From Himantopus leucocephalus (taxonomy: Eukaryota; Chordata; Aves; Charadriiformes; Recurvirostridae), in assembly GCA_003993805.1 (NCBI GenBank), contig RSEF01000004.1, forward strand, positions 15,432,167-15,496,166: 64,000 nucleotides of DNA, given 5' to 3'. Below are positions 1-13,300 of this stretch, one piece after another. The notes below the pieces were generated by a model, which was not told where the DNA came from, did no database searches, and was given only the letters and a program-made list of their open reading frames with translations. Numbering within the stretch: the first letter of the stretch is position 1; every line of letters starts with the position of its first letter. The position numbers were made by a program, and so were the translations under genes.

Positions 1-3000
1 CTTTCTAGGCAGTATAGCATGAATCGTAATTTACAGGCTGATTACAGATTTGGCTGTGTATACATCTTCAGTGGGGATTTTTCTGGTTATTACAGTCAGG
101 CTGCGGTACTGTGCTAACACAAGCTTAGGTTGGCTTTGCTGCCTTATTTTTCAGCAAAGCTGGGGCCATACGTGTCAAGAGAATGGCATCTTTGTCCCCC
201 TCCTGTCCCCAAAAAGAGCAATTAAGTTCCCTTGTTCCACCAGCAATTGAAAACCCAAGGTCATACTGCCTGTGGGAAGAAGGCCTTTCTGGTTGCTCTC
301 GTGCTCTTTGCCAGGAGCCTCAGCAGTCTTACACTGATCCTACCCCGTGTCCCAAAGGCGCTGAGGTCACATCAGCACGGCGCTGCAGCCACCGGCTCTG
401 CAANCCAAGCTAGTGCTGCGGTGCTGCGCGGCTCAGATCTCCGCACCGTGTCCTCCTGTATGATGTACGCAGACTCTTCATCGCATCTCCCATGGCCAGA
501 TTTTCATAAGCTTTTAAGGCACCTGAAGATGCAGGTCAGCCTAATGGGACCAATAAAGCACTGATTAATTACAAAGTGGTGCCGCAGGGGTGTTTAGACC
601 ACTAAAGTATTTCACAGCGCTCTGGAGGATCTCCCCGTGGTTATGGATGTTAGTATCCATTTGGACATCGCTGCTTTAGGAGGTGGACAAACACTGACTG
701 ATGTGTTATCTAGAGAGCAGCAAGCAGCCAGCCTGCGGTGACAACCTCTGAGAGAAACTTTTTAAATCGCAAGCTTTTATGACGTACGGTGAAAGGGTGC
801 ATCTGAGAAGGTGATCAAACTCGGGCCCCGGGCTCAGGAAGACCAAGATCTGAACACAGATGCTGAACATCATTTCCAGTGATCTAAAATCCTCCTCAGT
901 CTCCACATACCGTTAAAAGCAGTGAACCTTCTGTGAAACCTCAGTGCTGTGAGTGGCAGCCTGTGTGACCGAACTGACGTGTTGCCAGGGACCTTCGGAA
1001 ATAACCTTTTTCTCCTCAGCTCCGGTTGGCTTCCTGGCTGTCACTCCCTCACGGTGACTAGAAGAGAGGTTTAACCAGCTTAATGGCACTTCCCATAACT
1101 GTATGTGGGTGCTAAAAGCACACTCTGAGCATTTAAATTAGAAGGTGACACAGGCATCGTAGCTGGAGCGCAGTTGTCAGAAGAAACAACTCAAATCTTC
1201 CAAACAGCTGCTCAACTGCCAGCACTCGTTTGGGTGCACCAACTGTGGGCAGACCTATGCTTAAAATAAATGGGTTTCCAGCACAAGCGAGCAGCGGATT
1301 TGACTTATTTAGCATCCTTTACTGGCTCTCACATTTACCGCCGCCTTGCACCGCGCTCGTGACCTGGCTGGTGGACTGTCCTGAGCAAAGCAGGAGAGAC
1401 AAGGTGCTTCTCTGTCCTCGGGAGACGGTGCTTCTTCGCAATGACAAACCACTCCAGTAAAACCCAGCTGTAGCTGGTGGCCTAGACACTGGAGTTTGGA
1501 CGGGGTGGGGAGAGGTGTCACCACTGGGCCGGCACTGTGACTCCTTCAGTGAAGGGTGCTTCCCTGAAGGCTTTGCAGGCTCCGATTGTCCCGCTGGATT
1601 CAGGCTGCGAGCACATCACTGTAACTGTGTTCCTGATTGCTGCTTATACCATCCAAAGATCAATATATTTTGCAAGATCTTTCCTGCTTTTCACCCCCAG
1701 ACACATCAGTGGAGTTTGGGGCACTCAGTGCCTCATTACCCTACAGTATAACCTCAGAAAAGCATTATAAACTGAACTAAAATGTTTACTTCACTTCAAA
1801 CATGCAGATTAGGGAGAAGCAGAATCACAGTCATTGTGAAGTTGTGAAGTGGAACGTTTCTGGGATCTCGGGGTGAACAGATTTATGTAAAACACTGACG
1901 GGAATTTTTAAAATTCGGTAGACCTACTTGTGAATAAAAAATACAGATTAACAATGAATGATTATGGTTATTTTCAGTGGCAGAGGTGTGTATATGGTAA
2001 TGGAAGCCATACTCCATAAAACATGAGTCCAGCTCCCTTGCACACGCACAAAGAGTTGATAATCTCACAGAGACGTACCACAAGGAGCCCAGTCCTCTGA
2101 TGGCACCGTGCGGAGCCCAGGTGAGTATTACTCCTAGTGACAAGATTGCAAATACAGGGCTGAGTGCCTACAGTTTCAAGTCATTGGACTTCTCATTTAC
2201 TTTGGGGGCTGTAAAGTTAAACCTTTCTTATTTGGTGCCTTATTTTAAAAAAAAAAACCAAACAGCTGTACTATGACTTTTTCCAGTGGCCGTCTGGACA
2301 GTCACATCTCTTTGCAGGTGCGCAGGCTCTGCGTTACGGTAACGGTGATACTTGCACGGAAAACTATACCTTTGAAGTGTAGGTGTATTTGAGAGAGGCT
2401 GGGGTGGGGGAGCAGATGGCTGCCGTGGAGGACAAGGGACAGAGCTCAGACTGCAGGAGAAACCAGGTAAATGATCTAGATTTGTCGACTTTTAAAGGTG
2501 TTTTATTTACAGAAAAGACAAGATTAAACATCACCGCATAAACCCTAAGCTGCAGAGTTGATGCTACAACCGCGTTCAGCATTTCACAGAGCTAAGCTGA
2601 CAGAGCCCAGTGAATGCCCTGTTGCGCGCGGATCTGGCTGCCATATTTTGGGCTGCAATTCAAAGCCAGCAACCACAGAAAACTTGGATCATTTGCAGCT
2701 GACAAGCCTGACAGGCAAAAAGTATGTTTTCTTTGACTGGAACCAGCTTGTACAGGGAGCAATGGCTGAGCGTCAAGTAATGGCGATTAGGTCAAGAGAC
2801 CAGCCAAAGGGCTTCCAACCAGGCCAAAACATTTATTTCAGTGCAGACAACTGACACTGCCTAGGGCCAACGCGCTTGAACCTAGAGCTTTTGGAAACAA
2901 ACACTGTTTTTCTGCTCTGATGAAACAACATATTCAGGGATACCTGATGTGCCTTTCTGTATAGATCCAGACTGACGTAGCAGGAAGGCTGGGCTTTGGA

Positions 3001-4337
3001 AACTTAATTTTGCTCTCATTTACATGACTCTAAATCTGGAGTAATTTCATATGTGTCGGTGGGATTCATACTAAGAGAGCAGCACCATTTCCATGGGTTT
3101 GCAGTGTTGGTTGTTGGTGCCACACCATCACCATCTGGGTTTCCTCCCAACACTCTCTGGAGTCCCCGGGGTCGCTGTGACTGATAGATGCACACAGTGG
3201 GTTGAGGGTTTTAAATCTGTTCTTTTCAGAGCATTTTTCTTGGGCGGGAGCACTACCTCTTATGTTTTTTATTGACTTCATTAATTCATAGTCCCTAGAA
3301 AAGATGCCAGTGTGCTTTGTTTGCTCTTGGGGGGCACAAAGACACAAGCAGAGTATTTTCTAAAGTACTTGTTCTGCTTTTCTGCTAACATTTGCTTCAG
3401 TTTCGGTTCGCGCACATTCAGATAAAGGCTGTTCTTAGTGTGTTTTTCTTCTGCTGGTTTTATTCTGGGAACTGCACTCTTTTTTAGCGTGGTCTTTCGC
3501 TGCAAACAGAACCATACTGTATGTGCTGCTTCTGGCCTGTCCAAGCATGGCACGATGATCACAAGAGGGTGCCAGTAATTGACCAAGTGGGGCAATGTGT
3601 TGGTAGCCCTGATGCTGTTTGCCAGTTGGCATAGCATCTCCCCTGGATCTAGAGGTCAAAGAGCACAGCCCTCCCTGGGTTGACGTGCGGTGACCACAGG
3701 GAAAAAAGGATAAAGGGCTCCGTCCGAGCATGAAGCATTGGGAAGAATCTGAGCTCTCACAGCAGCCGGCTCGACAGCCGGGATGGCCAGAGCTGACTCA
3801 CCCCACTCACTTTTAATTCTGCAGATGTGAAGCAGAAACAAACAGTAAAGCGGGTTGTACTATATAATTAAATGAGGAGGTCTAAGGCTTATTAACATTT
3901 TTCAGGGCTTGCAAGGAAGAATGTCATTGTCTTCACTGTGGTTCTGGCAGGGTAGCTGTGAGAGAAGAACTTGAACCTTTTTCAGGCCTGTGTGGGAAGG
4001 CAGGACAAACACAGCATATATCTCTCAAATCTCGCCAAACTTCCCAAAGCTAATGTGAGACCGTACAGGCCTTGCCCGGGCCCTGGGTGCCAAGACAGAG
4101 TTCAGATGGGGGCCAGATCTTGCTATTTTGAATCCACAGTTTTGACTGAAATCCTGCAAGTAGGGAAAGAGCTGCCCTTACCTGCACCGTATCTCCCACA
4201 GTGGGACCCACACTGAGCTCATCTCTTTAGTCGAAAGGATGGGTACAGGTTGGGCTGTTTCAATCAGGGAGATGTGGGTCTTAATTAATTCAGGGCCATC
4301 AGATTTCCTCCCCAGTCTTTTTTCTGCATTTGTACTG
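1..4337. other. Downstream flank of DCX, no gene recognised
   Basis: This stretch lies beyond the best candidate 3' end of DCX. Reading both strands I found only short open frames with no family resemblance and no convincing exon bounded by splice sites. A few minus-strand AATAAA words occur (TTTATT on plus near 2503 and 2830), so an even longer DCX 3' UTR cannot be excluded. In mammals CAPN6 lies next to the DCX 3' end, but I could not recognise any calpain exon here. Confidence 0.5.
404..404. other. Single-N assembly gap
   Basis: One ambiguous base lies in a locally GC-rich stretch. Unlike the other single-N gaps in the window, I see no obvious direct repeat on its two sides. Confidence 0.9.
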
Positions 4338-4575
4338 GTGGGACTGATTTGGAAAAGCTGATGAATGAAAATGAACAAGTACCACTATAATTGACAAGTC
4401 ATAGTCAACATGCACTTGCTAAATAAAAGCATCAGAAAGGTTTTTATCGGCCTAANAGTGGGACTGATTTGGGAAAGCTGATGAATGAAAATGAACAAGT
4501 ACCACTATAATTCACAAGTCACAGTCAACACGCACTTGCCAAATAAAAGCATCAGAAAGGTTTTTATCGGCCTAA
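4338..4575. repeat. 118-bp direct duplication around a single N (probable assembly artefact)
   Basis: Positions 4338-4455 and 4458-4575 are near-identical copies separated by an N at 4456. I count five substitutions in 118 bp, three of them T/C. Three other single-N gaps in the window show the same architecture, which points to overlapping contig ends that were joined without merging. The duplicate sits just beyond the proposed DCX poly(A) site. Confidence 0.85.
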
Positions 4576-4590
4576 ATATTGAAACCAAAT

Positions 4591-4596
4591 TTTATT
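4591..4596 (-). promoter_or_regulatory. DCX: Candidate distal poly(A) signal AATAAA of DCX
   Basis: The plus strand reads TTTATT, which is AATAAA on the transcribed minus strand. Cleavage would be expected 10-30 bases further, near 4575. The following minus-strand sequence is T- and GT-rich, as expected of a downstream element. It is the most distal well-formed candidate before the flank. It was chosen by motif and context only; no transcript evidence is available. Confidence 0.45.
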
Positions 4597-5498
4597 TTTT
4601 GAAAATGACATTACACACATCTTGCAAATGTACATTTAGATGAGAAAACAATGAGTAACAAATATTGAGAGCAAAGCTATAAAGTGGACAGGTTCTCTGC
4701 TGCATGGCATTGCATTACAAGAATACTCAGACCTGGGATGGTTATTACAAGTAGTAAAAACAGTTCACAACACCTCACAAAAAATGGAAATTTTTCTAGA
4801 AAGTCAAATCTTCTAACAAAAGGAAATTCAGTTAAGGGAGAAGAGGCATGGGGAATAGATATGTGGATCTAGGTACATTTTGTGGTTTTGTGGCAGGGTT
4901 TTGTGGGGTATTTTAAGTCCATTTCTTACAAAATCCGTCTCTGTGAGTGACCCCCTCTTTTCCAAGACTTGACTGTTTTCTGTCCTCTGTTGCCAACAGA
5001 ACCACAGCTATGCAACAGTAAGCCCTGCGTACCCAACTCAGAGCTTGGGAGTGTGGAGAAGGAGTTGTCTACAGAACCCCTAACAACATCATTCCTATAT
5101 CCCGTCCCCCACCCCCTTCCGCTGTGTATCCAGGAAAATCAAAAAGTGTGTGCAAACTCCGCAAATCAGGGGCCGCGGGACTAGTCCCATGTAGAACAAC
5201 CAGGTGTGGAAGCCACGGCCGATACACCATGTGCCACGTGCCTCAGCTGCAATGGATCAGCAAGATCTCATCATTTACCAGTGACGCAAACTTCCAAAGA
5301 TTTAACTTGTTCCCCAGTTCCAGCAGAGGCAACAGGTGACTGATCTCCATCTGTTTTACCTTGAAAGTTAGAGTCTAATCAACGTGCCAAGGCAAGGCGC
5401 TGTGAGAAATAAGTTCCCCGAGAGAACCTGTTGAGAACTGCTTTTCAAACCTCATTGTATAGCATTTAATTTATGCCCAAATCTGTACTTTACAACCA

Positions 5499-5542
5499 CG
5501 AGAGAGACAAAGACAGAATAAGAGAGAGGGAGAGAGAGAGAA
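5499..5542. repeat. Imperfect GA/TC-rich tract
   Basis: The plus strand is dominated by GA dinucleotides with interruptions, so a DCX transcript would carry a pyrimidine-rich (UC)n tract, a possible PTB-type binding context. This is a low-complexity feature only. Confidence 0.8.
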
Positions 5543-6534
5543 TCTTTCCAGGAGGAAAGGAAGAGCTAATTAAGAAGAGAGGTACAGGACCATGCATTTA
5601 CTCTCAAAAGCTTGTTCACGAGCAAGCTAACATTTCTAACACTACAACCACTCATCTACATCTGTTTGCTAAGTAACTGAGTTCTACCTACAACTAGGGA
5701 GCAGAAGGGGTTTTTTCTTTTCTTCCCCCTCCCTTTAAAACGTCAATAAAAATGTTTTCTGTACAAGTTGAATGGCACAAAAGGTGGTTAAAATGCTAAA
5801 TAACTCACCACAAATGGAGAATGCAAAATTAGTTCAAAACATGCATGGACTGTGTACAGGTAAGCAAGGAATCATTGGCATAAAGCTGCAATATATTACA
5901 AGATGATACAGTTGAGATCTTTTGGAATAACCTCTGCTTGTTCTGTCCCTTTAAGAGAACTTCACATAAAAATTCCGCGTAAAGGGAATTCAAGGTATAT
6001 ATCCAAGCAGAAAGTTAACTATGGGCAACATTATTTGTCTGAAGAGAAAAGCAATTCCCCTCCCCTTCCACGCACTCCCCCAAGGTACAAAAGTCAACAT
6101 GATTAGCATTGCTGCAGGCTTGCCAAAAAGAAAGGTGAGATAGATCTGGTTTAGGAGAACAAAAGCACCATTTAAATTAATAGCTCTTTGTACAATGTCA
6201 TTAATTAAATACCTTATTATTTAAACAAAAACAAACTGAAATTTACCAATCCCAACAAAATAAGAAGTGAACCCTTACCACCCCCGTGTCCTCCAAGGTT
6301 ATGTACAGAGTTTAAAGTATACCAGCTAAACTTTAAACCCGGCTGCCCCTCCAACCCCCACCCACTGAACGACAATAGAAAATACATCGTGGCCTCTCAG
6401 TTATATTATATTGCAGCTTCGTTGTTAATGATGAAATCATACAAACTCAATGAATGACCTAAGACAGTAATCCATGATCAGGTTCCAGTTCAGCTGCGTA
6501 TCTCCCTCCCTCAACACAACTTGGCGGCAGATTG

Positions 6535-6553
6535 GCAGCTCGGAGGGAGCTGC
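6535..6553 (-). other. Perfect 7-bp inverted repeat with 5-base loop in the 3' UTR
   Basis: GCAGCTC at 6535-6541 is the exact reverse complement of GAGCTGC at 6547-6553, with a 5-base spacer. In the DCX transcript this could fold into a GC-rich 7-bp hairpin. It lies in a locally GC-rich island inside an AT-rich region. No known element is assigned. Confidence 0.5.
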
Positions 6554-7308
6554 AGGGCCGCAAGCGAAGGCAGTTCATGCTCTTCAGAGAAGAGTGGCGT
6601 GAAGAACTCGGGCTTATGCGGTGGGAGCCGCTAACCCTAGCTTGTGATTATATTTGTGATTAAGAAAATAGGCAAAGGCTAGTAACAGCCAAGTCAGCGA
6701 GCTGATACTCCTTTCCTGTGCTTCTAGGCTAGGCAGTGTCATGAAATACAGAGTATCATGGAGGCGAACGTGTCGTCATTTCAGAGAATAGGAGATTTGG
6801 CTAGACAGGTTTCCTCTCTAAAAGACCCTGCGTGTCTTCTAAATTGATAATCACAGCTGTACTAGTACTGCCACGGTGATAAAGCTGCTTGGATCACACA
6901 TCATTTAAATAAGAAGCAAACTAACAACAATTTTACATGTCAGAATTCAGCATGTAATTATAACTCACAGGCTTTCTTGTTCTTACATTCAATACTTCTG
7001 CTTCACCTTATCTATAAACACCAATTAGCAGTGCAATTAATTCCCTAGACATTCTTCTTTTTAAGGAGACGCATCATTAGACATCACACTAAATCTGGAA
7101 AAAGCTTTTCTGTTGTAAAGAGGGGGGAAAAAAAAGGGAAAAAGCTGTGAGTTCTGCAACCACTTAGTGACTGTGTGGTCAGCATGAGCGGGAGACAGAA
7201 CATCACTACATTTCAACTGCCACCTGCAAAGGGAAGTGAATTAAAACCCCATCCATATCTGCTGTGCAGTGATTGGAAGCAGATGGAGAAAAGAAGCCAT
7301 GCTGGAAT

Positions 7309-7386
7309 TTAAAAAACAAAAACAAAACCCAAAACCAAACGAAAACAACCCCCCCGCAAAAAAGAAACAACAACAAAAAAACCCCG
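7309..7386. repeat. A/C-rich low-complexity tract (T/G-rich in the transcript)
   Basis: The plus strand consists of A runs interrupted by C, including a run of seven or more C. The minus-strand transcript would therefore carry U runs interrupted by G, with a G7 block. It lies inside the proposed 3' UTR. Its length may vary between individuals or be misassembled. Confidence 0.8.
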
Positions 7387-8593
7387 CTAAATGTTTCACA
7401 GGAATTCTCTGAAGGTAAAATTCCTCATTTCAAGAACTGGGCCTGGATACCAGTTTGTGGTCTATTTGGTCCGTTACTGACATTTCCCAAGTTTGACTCT
7501 GTACGTGGGTTTCTCAGAGACTTGGGGGTTCAAAACCAGGGTTTGGTTCAGGTCCACCCTGACCATGTGCCACCAACGTGTTTCATGCTGACTGTACGTG
7601 CCTGAATCACTTTGCTCCGCAACAACCCCGCTGTTCGAATGTGACTCAAATTAATCTCGATTTCCTATATATAACTGTTGCAAATAGAGATGGAAGAACC
7701 AGCTTGGATAAAAATCAAAAGCAGCCTTGAGTTTAGATGAGTCACCTAAAATGAACTGAACCTTCCTTTTATGTTCAGAGGCATTTGGTAATATTTTGCT
7801 CTAAAAACCAAGCCAACCATAAATCTCTATTCTGCCTGGTACTAGTTGGGAGTAGACTAGAAAAATACTGGGAGAAATAGAAATGCTATTTCCAGTTCCA
7901 TAAACCTGCTGGGCTCAGGGTATGTCTATTGGTAGACTGAAGTGAGAGGAAAGTGAGATAAAACCAACGCTCTTTAGAACCAGAAAATATAGAGGAGACC
8001 CTGATTTGCTAAGCTTCCTTGTTTAATTTTCAATTCTAAAAGTTTTAAGATATTTCAAGAAAGAAAACTATTTCAGCTTCATCATTAACTATAATAAAAC
8101 TATACAAAGTATCTCCCATATATAGCTTGCTATTAGAGGTTCATACAAGAGATCACCTTATAGCTGGGGTCAGTGAGGTTTTCTCTGCAAAGTCTGCAGC
8201 TGTCCCCCAGGAAACTGAATCTGCACTTAAGTAATCAATGGCAGTAATCAATCTTTGAAATAGGAGACCAACCTTGGACCAAATGGATTCAGCTCCCTTA
8301 ATTACAGAGGAGCTTCTGCCTGTTTAAAACAGCAGACAATTAGGTGTATTGGGTTTCCCTTGTGTTATATTGAGCATCTGAGAATCTATGGAAACAAAGA
8401 GGTGCAATCTTTATGCAAAAAAAAATAAAATCTGAGACTAAGCAACAAAAAAATGTGTTCGATAAGTCAGTTGTTTTGCCTTTTAGGATTAAATTCACAA
8501 GTGCTGTAACTCAACTGAATTTAGAAAAAACCATCTCATGAGAAACCCGGTGTTAAACACAGATCCCCTTGTTCAGCATGGACTTCCCATTGA

Positions 8594-8599
8594 TTTATT
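8594..8599 (-). promoter_or_regulatory. DCX: Candidate proximal poly(A) signal
   Basis: TTTATT on plus gives AATAAA on the DCX strand, about 7.9 kb downstream of the stop codon. That spacing is close to the 3' UTR length I recall for mammalian DCX. The downstream sequence is only moderately GT-rich. This is an alternative or additional 3' end to the site at 4591. Confidence 0.3.
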
Positions 8600-9254
8600 G
8601 AATGCAGCAGCTCTCACGTACGTGGCATTTCATGGACAGGAACATCAGCAGCCCCTCTGCCTGCACAGCAAATCACGGTAACCTCCTCCAGGAGCCTCTC
8701 TTGGCTTTTCACCCTGGTGAAAGTGCGTTGCTACTTTTTCTGGAGTTTGCTGAGCTCCAAGGGAAAGGAATGGGAGGTTCAGAGGTGCCCTCGTTATTCT
8801 CTTGCACATGTCTTGCAGTTCCCCAGTGTGCCAGGGCTGTCCTTCTCCAAGCCAGGGCATGCTGATGAATTTCTATTTCTGATCTGATAGGGAGGAATAA
8901 AAATAAAACCAAACCACAGGTTGGTGCTGTCATTCAGCAGAGGGCTGGATCTTCCCTTTCCCCTTTTAGGGATGACACATGCTGGCAGGAGAGTAAAACA
9001 GGAGCAGGGGAGGAACTTCAAACCAAGTTCTCCCGCCTGCGGCCAAGTGTGACCTTATTTCTGCCATCGGGAGTGGGACACACACTGCTGTGGCAGACAG
9101 CCTGCATCCTGGCTTAGATACCTGCAGGGGCAATAACTCTCTCAACATGCAGCCAGGAACTCCTGCTGCTTTTCTGTCCAGAACCAAGCTGTAGATCCTC
9201 AGCTAGCCCCAGCCTCCCCTTTTGTTTGTCCCTGGAATTTCTTGGCTTTTGTCT

Positions 9255-9260
9255 TTTATT
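9255..9260 (-). promoter_or_regulatory. DCX: Candidate proximal poly(A) signal
   Basis: TTTATT on plus gives AATAAA on the DCX strand, about 7.2 kb after the stop codon. The following bases on that strand are A-rich rather than GT-rich, so it is a weaker candidate than the site at 4591. Confidence 0.2.
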
Positions 9261-10149
9261 ATTCCCACACATCAATGGCATTGACTCCCTTCCATTTGAT
9301 TTTCTGTGAAGTTCAAGCTCATTTCATCACTCAGTAAATATCTCCTAACAAATGCCCCCTACCATTCCTCTTAGAAAGTAGTCTTTTTTCTTTGTTTCCC
9401 ATGACACTGGCCATCATGGCATCTTTCTCTAATGATGCCAACTTTCTTTCTTCAGCTGACAGACTCTAATTACTGCAAAGATTTGTTAATTCCCTTTGGG
9501 CATCCTCCTCCTTCAGTTGTTTGACTGATAAACTGTCAGACCTAGGAAAGCTCTAAACCGGCTGGAGAGTCCTGAGTTACAGTTCATTGAGATACAGAGC
9601 AAGAGCCAGAATAGGTTAGTTCAACTAAGTGCATTAAGCAATGAAACTGAAAGGCAACTCTTTCCCATGAAGCCATCTGGCCATGAACGCTTTCTAAACA
9701 AGAAAGCTTTCAACAACAGGCCCTCTGTTTTCTTGGTAGAAGGCTGCTGAAATCACTGGACTTATTCATCGTTTACAAATACAAGGCCCACATTTTGAAC
9801 GGTAACATGAATTGCCCCCGATACGTACATGTACGTGTAGCAAGAAGAGGGGCAGTGGGGGTCTGTATTCAGGCCAGAGGTGGTCCAGATGAGAGAACTG
9901 GGTTGCTGGATGTGGATATGGCCTTGCTGTCAGGGGTGGTGCTGGCTCCTCCATGGGTTTTGGGAGAACGAAAAATGATGTGTGTCTCTCACCGTCAGGA
10001 AAATAATGAAGCATTTTTACAGCATAGGTTTGAGAGAGCCAGAGTTCCTGAAATGACTTGCCAAAGGCAAGGGACCCTAGTTTGCTTCTATAAGGTTTTC
10101 AGACTTTCCTAAATAATGAATAAATCTTAAGAGCAAGCTCTTCCATAGC

Positions 10150-10310
10150 TCTTTGTATCAGCTTATCTCAAAGCACCTTACAGATGGATGTAAGTATTGT
10201 GATCAGCTCTTTATGCATTGGGACACCATGGCACAGGGAGAACTGATCTGTCCACAGTTATGCCCAAGACCAATAGCTCTGAAATCCCAACGGCTCTGAA
10301 ATCCCACTGC
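10150..10310 (+). mobile_element. MIR-like (CORE-SINE/L2-tail type) ancient repeat remnant
   Basis: The string CAAAGCACCTTACAGATGG, followed about 50 bases on by a GGCACAGGGAGAACTGATCT block and a CCACAGTTATGCCC block, follows the order of blocks in MIR-type elements: the 'aagcacttta' box, then 'gaggcacagagaggtta', then 'cccaaggtcacac'. It is highly decayed. The tail carries a 14-base word, GCTCTGAAATCCCA, repeated at 10276-10289 and 10293-10306. Confidence 0.45.
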
Positions 10311-13300
10311 TGAATCCACTAGGTTTGATTCTCATTTGCTCAGAAGCTCATCTGTTGGCTGAAAATTGGTGTCAGTGTTTTTAACCTTCTCTAAACAGAG
10401 TGTCCTGAGGGATGGATAGTGGTCTGTGACCCCAAAGCTCCACATTTTCACCAGCAGACGTAGTACTCATACCCTACCCTGCAACTGGGATTCTTTCAGA
10501 GCAGCTATGCAATGGCATTACTGAAAAAAAGCCTTTCCATACAGCCACTTACAATCTCTGAGCATCTCCCCTCTCCCTATTAAAACATGGGGTTTTGTCG
10601 GCTTGGCCCCAGACCGCCAGACAAACATCAAATGACTAGATTTGTTCCAGAAGAAATGAAACAAAACAAAACGAGGGGTCTGTACACATTGCTGGCCCCG
10701 GCCTTTCGCCTGGAGGCACCCAGAATGAGGGACACCAGATCTTAAGCCAGGAGCAAAGAAGGAAGGTGAAGAATATCTGAATGACAGAATCAATAACCAA
10801 TGCAGCAGAACTCAGCCCAGTTCACTCCACAATCGGTGAGGAGTGGCTACACTGTGAGAAACAAGACTCAGCTTTAACATTTCCTGAGATACCACGGAGA
10901 GGCCTGCTCAGACTCATACAGGTGGGACAGAGGCATCGGCCAGAAGAAATCTGTGATTCTGGGGACAGTAATTTTCAAGAGCTAGTTGAATAAATGTGAG
11001 ATGGGCTAAATATCTCAAGAATCAAATTCTGTCCTGTCCCCTTTTGTCGAGGCCATTTTTACCTAGGCCTAGGTGGGCACATGTATAGTCCCGCTTCTGA
11101 AGCCCAAAGCATGTTGGAAGGCACTTAAAGTCTTAACCTTCTTGGTCTCATTACACCAAGGTGGTATTTCAGCTGGATCTCTTCTAGGATCATGTGTAAA
11201 GCACTAATCCTGTTGCATAGACTGACATCACTCTTTATCTACATAGACAGAAAAAGATCTTCATCTTGTGCCATCCATTTGCTTCTACAGAGAACCTCAC
11301 CAGTACCAAATACTGTTCCAGACTGCTTCCATCAGGAACCAGAAAAATAACTTTGAGCCTAAATCACCACTAGAAAAAAGAAGCTGTTTTGTTCTGTCTT
11401 GGTCATGATCAGCACCTCGTGTGTGGTAAACGCACTTCTATATAGGTTTTCTCTGGTTGTGGATTGTCTTAGCTTGAGGAGACACTTTCTGGACTAATTT
11501 TATACCTACTTTACTTGCCTATTTCTTCTTCCTTTCTCTAAAAATGATTCTGCCTCTACTATAGTAAAAGAAAACTCTCCAGTTGCCTTGAACGGATGCA
11601 GTGTACCACTGAAGTCAATGACAAAATACACTCCTGTGCTGTCACTGCAATAAAGAAGTGGCATACTGTTAAAGTCCACACCGTGCCCCTGCAGAGAGAG
11701 TGCAACTTCCAGGGATGGCTGTCGCTGGAACAGCGTCTGTGTAGGGATTCAGCATGGCGTTACAGAGCAATTTCACAAGTGTTCTGCAAAGTAGCAAGAA
11801 GATGAGCACTGGCCTCAAAGGCGTGAAAAAGCAAACACAGGGCATCCTAGAAAATGTCATCAGTATCCATATGGATAAGGAGAAATGAACACTTCTGTGC
11901 CATTATTTCCTGTTAAAAATGCCTGGGTGTAACATTGTTTTGCTGTTTGCCACAATTTTTGGTCCTACCTCCCTTTTTTCCCTTCAAAAGTACTGTTCAG
12001 GCAAATGAGAGAGAAATAACAGCGAGACTGTGTGCACGATGTTTTGCATGCATATGTGTATCTTAGCTAAATATGAGAGATTTGGAAGTTGTTTTCTAAG
12101 CAGAATTATTTTTCTGTTGTCTATGAAAATAGCACAATTAGTGTTTCAAGCTCCTGAGAAGACTGTAAGTAATGTGCAGATACAGGAAGCACAGACAATG
12201 GTAGGCAAAAGCTATTTTCATCTCCCACTGCAGAGTGGACCAAAGTAAAACCCCATTACCAAACTCTTTCAAAATCACAAGGTGTCGAGTCTTGGTTGGC
12301 TATTTAGTTGGTGGAACTGAACTAGCTCCAAATCTTATAACAGATGAGGCTTTAAGCCACAAACTTCAGGATTATAAATGCTTTACAAGTGACAAAAATC
12401 CTAAGGCTGAAGATTTTGCTGCATTGCCCTGATCTTCTACAGTCAAGACCATCACTGGAAGGTATGAATACTAAATACAACAGTCTATGTTTGGAGGATC
12501 GCTCTGACTCCTTTCTAATGATTGCGTGTCTGAAACAGGTATTTTTACTGTATATGCAAATTTGCTAAAATATACTGGATACTAAGTAAAGGCAGATTAC
12601 AAAGAAACAAAGTTCTACTACTTTAAGAGTCTCTCCAATTTGTTTTTAAATACTGTATTGTTTTAAAACAATATAGTCTTAGTGATTCAATTAGTCTATG
12701 AAAACACTAAAGGCAGCCTCATGAGGGAAATTAGACAGGGTTTTTATAGCAGAATTAATATGGCATATCCTCATATCCTGTGGAGTTTTATGTGCTTGTA
12801 AAAGTAGAAAAAAAAATATAAAAGGTAAACTCTGGAGTATATAATGGAATTACTATTATCTGCTCCAGGATCTCATAGGGTCTGGAATTATTATAGTATA
12901 TTGAAAGTAATTACTAATTCATTCCAGTTCAGGAAAGCTTTCTGACTAACCCCAAGCTTATATCTCGTGAAAAATCAACAGGAGTAAAGCACATGCCAAA
13001 ACTTAAGCACATCTTTAAGTTCTTTCCTGAATCGGGGCTGTCCCTATATTTAAATGACTAAGGTACGATGCCTGTGCATTTGTTTCTCTTTGTATTCAAA
13101 TCTATGTTAGGGATCCTACAGAGCCAAAGATAACTAGTTTTGAATGGAGGTAACATTCCACATGCATTTCTGTACAAGAACTCATGCAATATTGGCATTA
13201 ATACAGAATTAACTATATGTTACAGCTGAAATGCTCACTGACTTCTCCTACTGCCCAGGCATTTCTACCTAGAAAATTGCTTTTTAAAACTTGGGAGTTT

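Noticed and set aside
1..4337. First exon or promoter of a CAPN6-like neighbour
   Set aside because: Expected from mammalian gene order, but no calpain-like peptide, CpG island or splice-bounded exon could be seen.
5473..5676. Arg/Glu-rich 67-codon frame
   Set aside because: It is the translation of the GA-rich simple tract on the non-transcribed strand of the DCX 3' UTR.
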